Assembly (NCBI GenBank): GCA_963682055.1
Contig: OY821745.1
Coordinates: 10,981,501 to 11,045,500 of the forward strand
Length of the DNA: 64,000 nucleotides
Direction of reading: 5' to 3'
Origin: Primula veris
Lineage: Eukaryota > Streptophyta > Magnoliopsida > Ericales > Primulaceae
Part shown: piece by piece, positions 11,164 through 22,900 of the stretch
Numbering within the stretch: position 1 is the stretch's first letter
Layout: the number at the start of each line of letters is the position of its first letter
Made by a program: the position numbers and the translations under genes
The notes under the pieces: model-generated
What the model was told of the DNA's origin: nothing
What the model saw: the letters and a program-made list of their open reading frames with translations, nothing else
Databases searched by the model: none

Positions 11164-13430
11164 TGTCACGTCCCGGATTCTGAAGAACCCAATTGTGAAT
11201 ATAAATATGAGTTTTAAATAAATAAAAAAAGCAATAACAAGGATTTCAATCATTTTAATTTATAATTAAAGAGCCAAATACTAAATCAAGGTATGTCGAT
11301 TATCACATTTGATAGATCTATTGACCTATGGGTAGCCAATGATTTTCATATGTGAAAATAGAAGAAAAAAGAGTTCAAACGAAACTATAAAATTCGACAT
11401 GATCTTTGCGTTTTCTATTTGTTTCCATAAAAATAAACCTACCCATAAGACCATTCAACTACAAGTGTTGCCAATACGATTTCACGAAATAAACAAACAG
11501 TAAAACGTCATTATTACCTAGCTTGCAATCCACCGGATACGAATACAATATAAATGATTGTTTTAAAGCGAGACTTGTCTAAAATAAATAGTCTAGTGCA
11601 TGCAGTTAAGAGTGTATATATTTTAAACCAATCTCGCAAGCATACAACTCTAAGCTTCTTCATGACTGGACCAACACCTGTACATCGATAAGGAACAAAA
11701 TGTACAGAAAACAAAGAAAGGAGGTAAGAAAACAATATTCGCTTTAAATGAATGGGCACACACACAACCTACCAGTTACATCTCAACCAATATAATAAAC
11801 ACGCATTATAACCAAATACAGACAATGTTTTAAGCCGACAAGGAAATAATAAAATCACTAAAATAACCAAATCAGCACGTTAATAAATACAATCATTAAA
11901 CACATCTCAAAATCATCACAACTCATTCACAAGACTAACACGTAAGATATTTAAAAACACAAACACGCACACTTGGCCAACACACATTTAACCAACACAC
12001 ACTTCGGACCGATTCCCTGCGTCAAAGGACCTCTTTGTGCAATGAGACCCTCACCCATTTGTACGGAACACCGTGCCTAATTGGGGCTGGTTTTAGAGGG
12101 AGCTAACCTCAAGTTAACCGATATTTCTCTTGCACAAGTTACAATTATAGGAACCTCATCTATTTTCCGATGTAGGAACCCCATCTACATCTCACCGTAG
12201 GAAGCCCCTCTACGGTATACACAAGACTCACCGTAGAAACCTCATCTACGATACACATACATCTCATCGTAAGAACCTCATCTACGATACATACGCATTC
12301 TTACTTTATTCAACCGAAAAAAAATAGATAAATTTAAATCAATCACCAGATAACATTTCCGAGTCAACACATCCAAGTTAACACCTTTTATTTCCAGGCC
12401 AATTCAACAAATATAGTTACAGATCAACACGTAACCAACAAAACAAACAGTCAAAATCACAATAACATACATTCGGTACACAAGCACAATAATAATCTAC
12501 TTTTGACGATCAAATCAATTTTATCAAAATAACACAATCGCTAAACCAATTTGTCACTTATCAAACCTTCAACGCATAACATATTAGTAGTACTAACTTA
12601 GCCGAGCAATTAAAATATTAGAGAAATACTCACACAAGTTAAACAATCAAAACAATTAAGCCACTTAAAGTTTAGATTGGTTTCTTCTCCCTTACCGAAC
12701 CAAACGAGAGCTCGTTTGTAAACCGCCAAACGGAACCGAAAACCTGACAAAACAGCAAGACCAAATCTGGACAGCAACTTGATTACCCTTAAAACTGTTC
12801 CTAAATGTGATTAAAACAAGACACGGATCAATATAATTAATGTAAATTCGGATTAGGGTAAAACCCCAAAAAACATGATTTTATAAAAGTGAAAATCAAA
12901 GGAAGAGGCTTAAACAGATAGATAGGGCTCCAGGAGTACCTTAATAAAACATATTGGGTTGCGAAAAATGGACACCCGAATACCTCGATACCAGCCTCCG
13001 AAGCGACCACATAAAAAACCAAAAAAAAACACTACCTCCTCTGCCTAACACCAGTGGTCTGACCTGATGGAGTCACGGTCCCCTCCTCTCGTGTTCACTT
13101 TGTTTCTGGTCTCTATCACGTCTCTCATCTCACTCTTGCTCGTGTCTCTCTCTCTCTCTGTATATATACATGTACGGCTATATATATATGTGTGTGTGTG
13201 TGTTTGTCATATGTATGTATATAAATTCTATAAATATGTACTGTATTGGGCTTTCATAATTAGGTTTAGATTTAACTATATTTCTAATTTACTTCACCTA
13301 GTTATTCTTAATAACAAACTCCCCCAATACTATTACATGTTTAAATACCCGTATAAAACATCAGAAATAATATTACTATAAGTTTTTGAAAAAACTAATA
13401 ATAAATACATAAATTTTTCGAGTCGTTACA
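11164..13430 (-). mobile_element. 5' LTR of Ty3/gypsy-like element, 2.27 kb
   Basis: On the minus strand the LTR starts TGTAACGACTCG at 13430 and ends ...GACGTGACA at 11164, followed by a tRNA-Met primer-binding site. Its first ~400 bp match both arms of the palindrome at 5682-7615. Long LTRs of this kind are common in plant chromovirus-type elements, but no coding region is present to prove the lineage. Short tandem repeats lie inside at 12140-12296. The element is inserted in the LTR-like block that continues at 13446. Confidence 0.65.
12140..12296. repeat. Short tandem repeat inside LTR, ~5 units
   Basis: About five degenerate units of 25-36 bp share GTAGGAACCTCATCTACG-like cores separated by variable ACACATACATCTCACC spacers. 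The unit length drifts, which suggests slippage within the LTR. Confidence 0.6.
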
Positions 13431-13445
13431 ATATATATTGCGTAT

Positions 13446-13952
13446 ATCTTTTCACCGACTTGACTGGCTACAGCGACCACACACCACCGCCCTTTGCCAT
13501 CGAGGAGGGGGTTCCCTAAGGTCCACGGCCCTCGTCATGTATGGTCTGGAAGTGAAGCATTGCCTTTCAAAGTGTCTTCTCCTCCTCGAACCAAGATTGT
13601 ACTGGTCCGAGGGGCGTTACTCTATGCTCCTCGCATGGGTGCTACTTCTCGTTATGAGATCTCTATTCCTTATATGATAAGGGATGTATGTTTCTGATTT
13701 GAGCCTATCTTTATGGGATACGTCCCATATAGATTTGGTGTCTTCGTTCCTTATGAGAATATTTAATTCCTGATTGATTCGTATCAGCATGTTCTTGAGA
13801 TTATCTCGCACGTCAACTACTCGAGGGACGGCTGAAAACCCTAACTGTTTTCCTCGTAAGGGTGATTAACTGCTTATTAATTATTCTCTAATTAATAGGT
13901 CAAATAATAGGTTTCACTCCATATAATACGAATAATACAGAGTTTTTAGCCT
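13446..13952 (-). repeat. LTR-like block, copy 2 (truncated)
   Basis: Matches 4766-5275 closely. The left end is cut at about 13431 by insertion of the 2.27-kb LTR. The small overlapping ORFs here (for example 13438-13677) also occur in the other copies only as broken frames, so they are not genes. Confidence 0.5.
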
Positions 13953-14970
13953 ATAGTTTAACCTCTATCAATGATTTGATGAAATTTTGTTCAAATACTC
14001 TAAATGACACTTTAGATTAGTAAAGGATACATTAATAAACGTAATCAATTCTTTCACAAAAAGCTTCTATAGCACTTTTTTATTCCATCAAATATATTTT
14101 AATCTAGTATAATGTTAATATTTTACCCACTCATTATATCATCTTATTTTGATACAGTATTGAAGTCTTCCCCAATTTACCAAGGATTTCTTGTGTTAGA
14201 AGTACTCGAGAAATTCCACAAAGTTTCTCTCTTACTTGGTACTTTTTGCATAGATAGCTGAGATAACAATAGACTTCTTCAGAATATTCCCTTTTATTTC
14301 AAAGTTTATATATGCATTGATGCATTTGACTAAAATTATATAATACCCAAATTGTCTAGTTGCGTTATTTCTATTAACTTTTCACAAGCTTGGTCCGAGC
14401 TTCATTTTTCTCAAGACTAATCAAATATCAATGCTGCTGAAGATTTTGAATATTTGCTTCCCTTTCTACCAAATTTACTTAACACACACCTAGGCCTTAT
14501 ACTACCCCATTTCTCTGTGTACATATTATTTTTCTGGTAAGATTGAGAGGCTTTATAAATGTGAAATCTGGTCATTTTGGTTGCATGCTTCTTTCCTTCG
14601 TCATTCATTTCTTACTCTTACTCTGGAGCACTTTTAGTCTGAACTGATATTGCCTTTGTTTTATTATCTTGTTCTTTAAAGTTGCAGTTAGATACTTCAT
14701 GTAGCAGTAAAAATGAATTGGGGTTGTCTTCATAATGGTAATAATGCTAAAATCCCCTTTCTTCACCATAGCCAATATGTACGCTTTGTACTCTACTTCT
14801 TGTGTTAGGTCAATCTCTACACGTATACGTGTTGAACCCGGCCTAGATAGATTAGCAGTAGGTTCATCTAGTTTTAACAGCTTCCCAAATACTTTAACAA
14901 TTTAAAAAATCCTAGCATTTATGTGTATATAAACTGGCATTTTGGTAGAGTGGTGAAAGTGATGCGTGTT
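13953..14970 (-). pseudogene. Old L1 LINE remnant (endonuclease + ORF1), unit 1
   Basis: On the minus strand two decayed LINE regions can be read. The first, about 13960-14300, is an endonuclease stretch resembling AIYAKST...DFNTVSK. The second, about 14760-14960, is an ORF1 stretch with the DUF4283-like phrase KLDEPTANLSRPGS, similar to KVDEPTSKLSRHG in the nested intact LINE. The 63-codon minus frame at 14417-14608 probably belongs to the same decayed ORF1. Stops and frameshifts are frequent. Matching copies lie in unit 2 (28594-29560) and unit 3 (44471-46470), so the insertion predates the tandem duplication. Confidence 0.6.
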
Positions 14971-15838
14971 GAGTTGGAGTTTAGAGTTATTTGTTAGAGA
15001 ATTTTGAATTTTGGAAGAAAGGTTTGAAGATTTAGATATCAGTAATAAAATTTGAGTTTTAAAAAAATCGTGTATATTTGTGTTCTCACTACCTTTCGTT
15101 CCTTAAGTACAGAACCTCCTTATATGGCATATCTTGTTAAATAGTTTGATAAATTTCATTTTGTAGATAACAACCTTATGACTATTTTCTGTACCAGTAG
15201 GAGAACCCTACATATGAAGCACATGAAAAAGTAAATTGAATTAACCATATATAAGATCCGAGAAACTTTATAGTGAATTGAAATGAACATATTGGAGTGA
15301 AGAAGTGCGTACTTCATTAATGTATTTTACTAATAAAAAATTTATAATACTAATTAGTTTGATTAGATCAGAATTAGCATTAATCAAAACCCAAACTTTG
15401 CATGCATTCCCCTATTCTACTAGATTAACACGCCGTACAGGCTCAATGCAGATAAGTAAAAGAGCTTATATGTTCATCCCACACAATTGCCCTATAGTTA
15501 TTTCATGTTCCATATTTATCCATTACTAAGTTTATGAACCATCTAGTAAGTATTTTATATCTTCACAGTAACTAAATATGAAATAGTACGTAGAAAACAT
15601 AAGCAGCAACCTACTTGGATCGAAAGATACCAAAATTGGTGAAATCTTATCGAGAGGAATTAGTTCAATGATTCTTATCCCTTTTTTTATTTTAAGCCTT
15701 CTTTTGAACTTCTATTTTTAGCCAGTTTATCCTCTATATCTATCTCCGTTGTGAGATCAAATTTCCCATCCTTCTCTATTTCTCCCCTCTCCTTCCACTC
15801 TCCCTCTCTATCTAGGTCTCTCTTTCCCTGTCTAAGCA
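14971..15838 (+). promoter_or_regulatory. Upstream region of transporter copy 1
   Basis: Non-coding and AT-rich, closely matched by 29560-30430 upstream of copy 2. A pyrimidine-rich leader (15773-15830) precedes the start codon. Where copy 3 has a canonical TATAAATA (47929-47936), this copy has TATATCTA at 15735-15742, so its TATA box is weakened or shifted. Confidence 0.5.
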
Positions 15839-17794
15839 ATGGCCGGCGAGGGGAATGGAGCTTTCGGAAGAGCAATTGATCCTCCGATGAGACCAAAAAA
15901 GAACAAGTTTGCATTTGCATGCGCTATCTTAGCATCTATGAATTCTATCATATTGGGTTATGGTGAGTTGGTGGACCGTTTATGCTAAGAATTCAATTTC
16001 ATGTTATGAGTATAAATTGTAAAAACAAATTCACTGCTATTTTAAATCATTAAAAATTATTTTTTTGCTAATCTAGTGTCACGTACGAATGTGACAACCT
16101 ATATAAGTTGCGTTCCTTATATAAGTTCAAAGATAGCAAATATAAGATTTAAGAAAACTAATTTTTAACCTGAATTAACAAATCTTAATTTCAACGTCAA
16201 ATAAATCATGTTCTGTGTAACCTCAACTATATATCTATATTGGAACTCACCATAATCTATTATCTTATGCAGACATTGGGGTAATGAGTGGTGCGGGGAT
16301 CTTCATCAAAGACGACCTGAAGCTTAACGATGTCCAGCTCGAGATCCTTATGGGAATCTTGAATATCTATTCCCTCCTCGGCTCTGCCGCAGCTGGAAGG
16401 ACATCTGATTGGATTGGTCGTCGTTACACTATTGTCCTTGCCGCAGTGTTTTTCTTCTTTGGTTCCCTTTTTATGGGCTTTGCACCAACCTATGCGTGGC
16501 TCATGGCTGGACGCTTTGTAGCTGGAATTGGGGTTGGATATGCCCTCATGATTGCCCCTGTCTACACCGCTGAGGTGTCTCCTGCTTCTTCCCGCGGGTT
16601 CCTCACTTCCTTCCCGGAGGTCTTCATCAATATTGGTAGGTTTCTCATTGAGCAAGAAATATTTTACAATATTCTGCTTTTTTGTTAGTCTTTCCTGAAA
16701 CATTTTTTTCCATTGTGTCAAATAAAGGTATCTTGTTTGGATATGTATCAAACGTTGCGTTCTCTGGTCTACCTGAGCATTTGGGATGGCGAATCATGCT
16801 CGGAATAGGAGCAATTCCGTCAGTCTTACTAGCTATCGGAGTCCTTGCTATGCCAGAGTCACCACGCTGGTTAGTCCTACAAGGCCGTCTAGGCGATGCC
16901 AAGAAAGTCCTCTTCAAGACCTCAGAATCTAAAGAGGAAGCCCTTGAAAGGCTTGCAGATATCAAAGGCGCGGCAGGCATCTCGCTAGATTGCGATGATG
17001 AGGTTTGCGAAGTACCCAAGCACAGCCACGGTGAGGGCGTATGGAGAGAGCTTCTCATTTCCCCAACTCCCGTTGTCCTCCACATTGTCATCGCTGGAAT
17101 CGGTATCCATTTCTTCCAGCAGATTTCTGGAATAGATGCTGTTGTCCTATACAGCCCCAAGATATTCGAGAAGGCGGGAATAACAAGCAAAACACACAAG
17201 CTCCTCGCTACTGTGGCTGTTGGCATCATCAAGACCCTCTTCATACTTATTGCCACCTTTTTCTTGGACCGTTTTGGACGCAGGCCACTTCTGCTAACTA
17301 GTCTTGGGGGTATGGTGATCTCTCTATTTACCCTCTCCACATGTTTGACAGTCATCGAGCATTCGCATACAAATGTGGCTTGGGCAGTGGTCATGGCGGT
17401 CGTGTCAGTTATGGCCTATGTCGCTACATTCTCCATTGGTATGGGACCAATTGTGTGGGTCTACGGCTCAGAGATTTTTCCTCTAAGATTGCGTTCCCAG
17501 GGTATGGGCATCGGTGTTGCCGTCAATCGTGTGATGAGCGGTACCGTATCCATGACATTTTTGTCTCTATCTAATTCAATAACCATAGGTGGGGCTTTCT
17601 ATCTTTACATGGGATTTGCCATCATTGCATGGCTATTTTGTTACACATTGCTCCCAGAAACACGAAACAGAACTCTTGAAGATCTCGGACAATTGTTTGG
17701 AACGTTCTTTAACTGGAGAACGACTGCAAAAGAAATTGAGGCTAAGGAAAGGGAGGCAATTAATGGTCACGGCAGTGGTGATTTCCGGCATTAA
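15839..17794 (+). CDS. Polyol/monosaccharide transporter, copy 1 (3 exons)
   Basis: Predicted 517-residue MFS sugar transporter, likely a proton symporter for polyols and monosaccharides in the plasma membrane. Exons: 15839-15962, 16273-16635 and 16728-17794, joined at phase 1 to give GYDIGVMSGA and NIGILFGY across the junctions. Family signatures seen are DWIGRR (loop 2-3), PESPRWL, QQISGIDAVVLYSP, DRFGRRPLL and PETRNRTLE, with about 12 hydrophobic segments. The length fits the plant polyol transporter (PLT/PMT) group. The start ATG follows a pyrimidine-rich leader and is conserved in all three copies. It differs from copy 2 by one residue that I can see (N for K in HSHTNVAWAV). Oddities: the second intron has donor GTAGGT (GTAAGT in copies 2 and 3) and acceptor AAAG (ATAG in copy 3). 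The precise substrate is not readable. Confidence 0.9.
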
Positions 17795-18410
17795 GGCTGT
17801 GAAATATGACTTGACAATTTATTATGTAGCAACTCATGTATGTTAATTGCATGGACGAAGAAACGAAAAGCAAACGGGTTGGGTTATGGTTAGGGACTCT
17901 TTATACTGAGTCACTTCGAGGGTTTATGTCATAACTGATTCAAGTATGGGTTATTGACTATCAAAATTTTAAGAAAGGGGTTGAGAAAATGAGTGTATAT
18001 TTACAGCGAGCATGGGAAGTCAAATGTAATCAATGTATTACCAAAGAAGGAAAGTATTTTGATATATATTGAAATTTTAGAGGGTCACTTTCCTCCTTAT
18101 TTGTATAAAATGTATGTTCAAGCTTAATTGCTTTCCTACTCTTTAATTTTTGATATCTTGATTTGGGTCAACAAAACTTATGTTCTTTGTAATGTGTGAG
18201 AAACCGCTTCATACATGATAAATCCTCTTCGGTAAACGTGCCGCACTCTATATACGTATTCATTGGAGTCCTCCCCGAGGACCTAATAATTTGGCAATCA
18301 TCTATTTTGACAACATCAATAACTACTTTACACATTGTCTATAATATGAAGTATATTACCATGAGCTCTTTAGGTGTCCCTAGGATATGTTTTCAGATAC
18401 CGCTATCCTT
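17795..18410 (+). other. 3' region of transporter copy 1
   Basis: Non-coding flank nearly identical to 32386-33000 after copy 2. It probably contains the 3' UTR, but no clear poly(A) signal can be assigned. No gene is seen. Confidence 0.4.
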
Positions 18411-18871
18411 TTTTTTTTAATCAGTAAGTCCCATTTCATTTATAGGAAGGGACCTAACCCAGAAATTACATCATCCACTTGCTTTACACTTTCAACAAAA
18501 TTAGCAAGGATTCACAAGCTGCAGAGATTACACCTGCATTTACAAAATACTAGATATAAAGCTAGATACGAGGCTATAATATACGTAGTATAAACAACTT
18601 GAAAGGGCTTCCATATGCCATTTATTGAACAAGAGTTGTTCAGCAACATCTACTGTCATTTCGAACTCCCCTTTAAGGTGTTTGACCTCTTATTTCAGTG
18701 TGAAATTTTCCTTTTCCATCGACTTTTCTTTTCCAACTTGAGCTTCATTTTCTTTTCAGCTCCTTCAGCAGGTTGCTGTTGAAATAATAAATTGTTTGGT
18801 TCAATCTTTACTTTAATGTCATGAACCGTTCGGATACATGCATAGACCTTTGATATAGAAGCATGAATAAG
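18411..18871 (-). repeat. Unit 1 tail, retroposon 3'-end-like sequence
   Basis: Begins with a 10-T run and reads on the minus strand like the 3' tail of a LINE or other retroposon. The same sequence follows copy 2, split by the Tat element (33001-33134 plus 44145-44470). It ends at GAATAAG, the point where unit 3 begins without interruption at 44470/44471. No coding frame is convincing. Confidence 0.4.
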
Positions 18872-19071
18872 TTATGTCTTTTGATTTTTTAGAATAAATG
18901 TTCATAACTCAAGACCTTTAATGTTATTTTGAGTTTAATATAAATAGGTGCTCTACTTCCAGTTGTAAATACACCAAAATTTAGTTTGAGTTTGATATTA
19001 TAAGTGTTCTTTCCCTCTCTATATTTTACGTTGTCATTTTATGTGAGTGAGTGGTGGTTTCGACCCAACAG

Positions 19072-19083
19072 TGGTATCAGAGC
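19072..19083 (+). promoter_or_regulatory. Copia primer-binding site
   Basis: TGGTATCAGAGC, complementary to the 3' end of initiator tRNA-Met, lies directly after the presumed LTR end (CCCAACA, to 19070). This marks the 5' LTR boundary and the plus orientation. Confidence 0.85.
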
Positions 19084-19095
19084 GAGACGGTCCTA

Positions 19096-22000
19096 ATGGC
19101 CGAAAATATGACCCCCTTTATCCCTATCCTTAAAAAGGATTTTTACGATAATTGTAGTATACGAATGAAGGCGTTTCTTAGTTTCCAAGAGGTGTGGGAA
19201 GCCGTAGAGAACGAATATGTGGAACCCGGAGAAGGCGCCCCTCGAGCACAAAAAGAGGCGGCGGTGGAGTTGGCGAAAAAGGATCGAAAAGCTCTCACCA
19301 TCCTTCATTATGCTTTGGACGAAATGATGTTCCAAAAGGTGGCATGTGCGACCTCGAGTAAAGAGGCGTGGGACATCTTGGAGAATTCTTTCAAAGGAGT
19401 TGACAAGGTCAAGAAGGTGCGACTTCAAACCTTGCGTGGTGATTTTGAGACTTTGCGGATGAAGGCGTCTGAGTGCGTTGATGATTATTTTTCACGATTC
19501 CAAACGGTCGTGAACTAAATGAAGAGGTGTGGAGAAGTTTTAGATGATACACGTGTGGTTGAAAAAATTCTACGCTCTTTAAACTCCAACTGGGATTATA
19601 TTGTCGTGGCTATCGAGGAGTCTAAAGATGTGGAAACTATGATGGTAGACCAACTTTTAGGTTCGCTCCAAGCGCATGAGCACAAACTCAACAAAAGAGT
19701 TGTCAAGGAAGAGCCGCTCGAACAAGCTCTCCAAACGAAGCTTAGCATGGATGAAAAGAATGTTGGCGATTCGAAAAACCAAGGAGGAAGAGGACGAGGT
19801 CAAAGGTACGTCCGTGGAAGTTACAATTCTTTTGAGAAAAAAGAAAAGAGGCCAAGCTCGTATTCGACAAGAGGCCGTGGAAGAGGGGGAAATTTTGGTG
19901 GAAAACCAAGGTATGACAAGTCCAAAAATTAAATGTTATAATTGTCAAAATTTTGGGCATTACGCTTCCGAATGTAGATTGGGTAAAAATAAAATGGAGA
20001 AAAGAGCTAATTTTGCTAAAAAAAAAATGAAGAGCGTTTTACACTTTGGTTGCCCATAAAGGAAATGAAAATGAAGGAAATAATACTTGGTATTTAGATA
20101 CCGACGCGAGCAACCATATGTGTGGCGATAAAAGTGTCTTTACCGAACTCGGCGAAAAAGTGAATAGTGATATTTGCTTTGGCGATGAATTTAAAGTTCC
20201 GATCAAAGGAAAAGGAAAAGTTTTAATAAAATTAAAAAATGGAGAAAATGATTTTATCTCTAATGTTTATTATGTCGCTAATATGAAATCTAATATTTTG
20301 AGTTTAGGACAACTCTTGGAAAAATGCTATGATGTGTATTTGAAAAACCTTAGCCTTGTTTTAAAAGATAAAAATGAAAATTTGGTTGCGCAAGTGCCTA
20401 TGTCGAAAAATAGAATGTTTTTCTTTGAATATTAGTTATGGTAAGGCAAAATGTTTAAAATCGTATTTGAAAGAAAAATCTTGGCTTTGGCATTTGAGAT
20501 TTGGCCATTTAAATTTTGGGGCACTAAAATTGTTGAGTAACAAAAATATGGTGAATGGTTTACCACATATTGATCATGTCGATGAGCTTTGTGAAGGGTG
20601 TTTATTTGGAAAACAATCGAGAAAAAAATTTCCTAAAAAATCAACTACGAGAGCTAAAGCACATTAACAACTTGTGCATACGGATATTTGCGGCCCTATA
20701 AAACCAAGTTCTCTCGGAAAAAGTAACTATTTTGCTCTTTTTATCGATGATTTTAGTCGAAAGACTTGGGCTTATTTTTTGGAACAAAAATCCGTTGTTT
20801 TTTATACTTTCAAGAAATTTAAAGCTCTTGTCGAAAATGAAAGTGGTTTAAAAATAAAGGACATGAGATCGGATCGAGGAGGAGAATTTACTTCGAATGA
20901 TTTCAAAAAATATTGTGAAGAAAATGGTATTTTTCGTCCTTTGACGGTTGCCTATACCCCACAACAAAACGGGGTTGTTGAAAGAAAAAATCGATCTCTT
21001 TTAAATATGGCTCGTATTATGTTGAAAAGCAAAAATATTCCAAAATAATTTTGGGCCGAGGCCGTTGATAGTGCGGTTTATTTGTTGAACCGATCCCCAT
21101 CTCGAAATGTTTGAGGTAAAACTCCTGAAGAAGCGTGGAGTGGAAGAAAGCTGGGAATAGCGCATTTAAGAGTTTTTGGGAGTATCGCATATATGTTCCG
21201 GACCAAAAAAGGTCCAAATTGGATGCTAAAAGCGAGAAGTTTATATTCATTGGCTACGACCCGAGGGCAAAAGGTTAGAAGGTATACAATCCGGAGAACG
21301 GAAAATTTGTTGTGAGCCGAGACGTTGAGTTCGACGAAGAAGGAACATGGAATTTCGACAAAATGGAGGACGACTATAATTTCTATCCTTATTATAGCGA
21401 TGAGGAAGACGAGCAAGTTCAAGTAGAAGAGGAGCCCACGACGCCACCACCATCACCTCCTTCGCATGGCGAAGTAGGATCCGCGAGCGATGAAAGTTCA
21501 AGCGAAAGGCCTCAACGTTTTCGAACCTTACAAGACTTATATGAAGTGACCGAAAGAATCGACGACAACGTTACTCTCTTTTGTCTCTTTGCGGGTTGTG
21601 AACCGATCGGCGTTGAAGAAGCGATGCAAAACGAAAACTGGAGAAACACTATGGATGAAGAAATAAACTCGATAACGAAAAATGATACGTGGGTGTTGGC
21701 GGACTTACCGAAATGGCACAAAGCTAAGGAGAAATCGAAAAATACAAAGCTAGATTGGTCGCAAAAGGTTACAACCAAAAGGCCGGTATCGACTACGACG
21801 AAGTGTTTGCTCCCATCGCTCGTTTGGAAACGATAAGATTTTTAATCTCTTTGGCGGCACAAAATAATTAGAAAATAAATCAAATGGATGTGAAATCCGC
21901 GTTTTTAAATTGAAACTTAGAAGAAGAAGTTTATGTTCAACAACCGCAGGGTTATGAAATAAAAGGTTGTGAAAATAAAGTTTTAAAATTGAAAAAGGCG

Positions 22001-22130
22001 TTTTATGGTTTAAAGCAAGATCCACGAGGTTGGAATACTAGAATTGATAAGTATTTCCAAGAAAATAATTTTATAAAATGTCCTCACGAGCATTCTATTT
22101 ATGTGAAAATGGAAATGTTTTGATCGTTTG
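19096..22130 (+). pseudogene. Copia gag-pol, broken
   Basis: The order is Ty1/copia: gag (19096-about 20000), CCHC knuckle CYNCQNFGHYASEC (about 19935-19976), protease, GAG-pre-integrase with HLRFGHLNF (about 20490), integrase with D (HTDICGP), D (RSDRGGEF) and E ([10 protein letters not shown]) at 20674-21000, then reverse transcriptase from about 21540. Breaks: an in-frame stop at 19516-19518, a one-base shift in an A run near 19926, a stop at 20665-20667, a stop at 21046-21048 and several more downstream. The protease motif reads DTDAS where the family has DTGAS, so a key glycine is lost. Translation ends just at the tyrosine of the expected YVDD motif, so the polymerase active site is absent. 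Nonfunctional. Confidence 0.88.
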
Positions 22131-22136
22131 TCTATA

Positions 22137-22585
22137 GGGGGCTCCTTGAGGTCCACGGCCCTTGTCATGTACGGTCTGGAAGTGAAGCATTGCCTTTCAT
22201 AGTGTCTTCTCCTCCTCGAACCAAGATTGTTCTGGTCCGAGGGGCGTTACTCTATGCTCCTCGCATGGGTGCTACTTCTCGTTATGAGATCTTTATTCCT
22301 TATATGATAAGGGATGTATGTTTCTGATTTGACCATATCTTTATGGGATACGTCCTGTATAGATTTGGTGACTTCATTCCTTATGAGGATATTTAATTAA
22401 TTCCTGATTGAGTCGTATCAGCATGTTCTTGAGATTATCTCGCACGTCAACTACTCGGGGGACGGGTGAAATCCCTAACTGTTTTCCTCGTAAGGGTGAT
22501 TAACTGCTTATTAATTATTCTCTAATTGATAGGTCAAATAATAGGTTTCACTCCATATAATATGAATAATACAGAGTTTTTAGCC
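22137..22585 (-). repeat. LTR-like block, copy 3 (truncated)
   Basis: Matches 4826-5275 and 13508-13952. The left end joins the truncated copia element at GGGGCT. The right end runs into the old LINE remnant exactly as in the other copies. Confidence 0.55.
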
Positions 22586-22633
22586 TATAGTTTAACCTCT
22601 ATCAATGATTTGATGAAATTTTGTTCAGATACT

Positions 22634-22647
22634 CTAGATGACACTTT
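22634..22647. repeat. Target-site duplication of LINE, left copy
   Basis: CTAGATGACACTTT here and CTAAATGACACTTT at 28594-28607 (one mismatch) flank the LINE. The uninterrupted sequence is present at 5330-5343, about 13999-14012 and 44514-44527. Confidence 0.85.
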
Positions 22648-22900
22648 TTTTTTTAAATAAACAGTGGAAATTCCACAATTTTATTAATAGAACAGTGGGA
22701 AATAAATTGTGATAATTACAATCTAACATTGCTAATTGCAAACCGACAGAAACTTGAGGACTAAAAAGAATAAATCAAAACTTTGGACACGCGTCCCAGT
22801 GTTAACTACAGTGAACCCTTCGGATACTGTTTACTCATCACTTTCCTTTAGAGAGAGACTGTCTCTCTTCTTTCTGTTCTTCATCCAAAACCCTCAAAAT

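Larger units (their letters stand above)
18872..22136 (+). mobile_element. Truncated Ty1/copia retrotransposon
   Basis: A likely short 5' LTR (18876-19070, TG...CA, about 195 bp, with TATAAATA-like sequence at 18940-18947) is followed by a primer-binding site, gag and part of pol. The element stops inside reverse transcriptase at 22130-22136, where the LTR-like block begins. No 3' LTR is present, so it was truncated by deletion or recombination. It fills the junction between transporter units 1 and 2, at the point where the unit 2/3 junction is uninterrupted. Confidence 0.85.

Noticed and set aside
13438..13811. Overlapping ORFs of 60-80 codons on both strands
   Set aside because: They lie in the LTR-like block; the other copies at 4766 and 22137 do not keep the frames open.
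16645..17394. 249-codon minus-strand ORF overlapping transporter exon 3, with counterparts at 31236-31985 and 49090-49800
   Set aside because: It is a shadow frame of a conserved coding exon: the plus strand carries all transporter motifs, and the minus translation has no recognisable domain.
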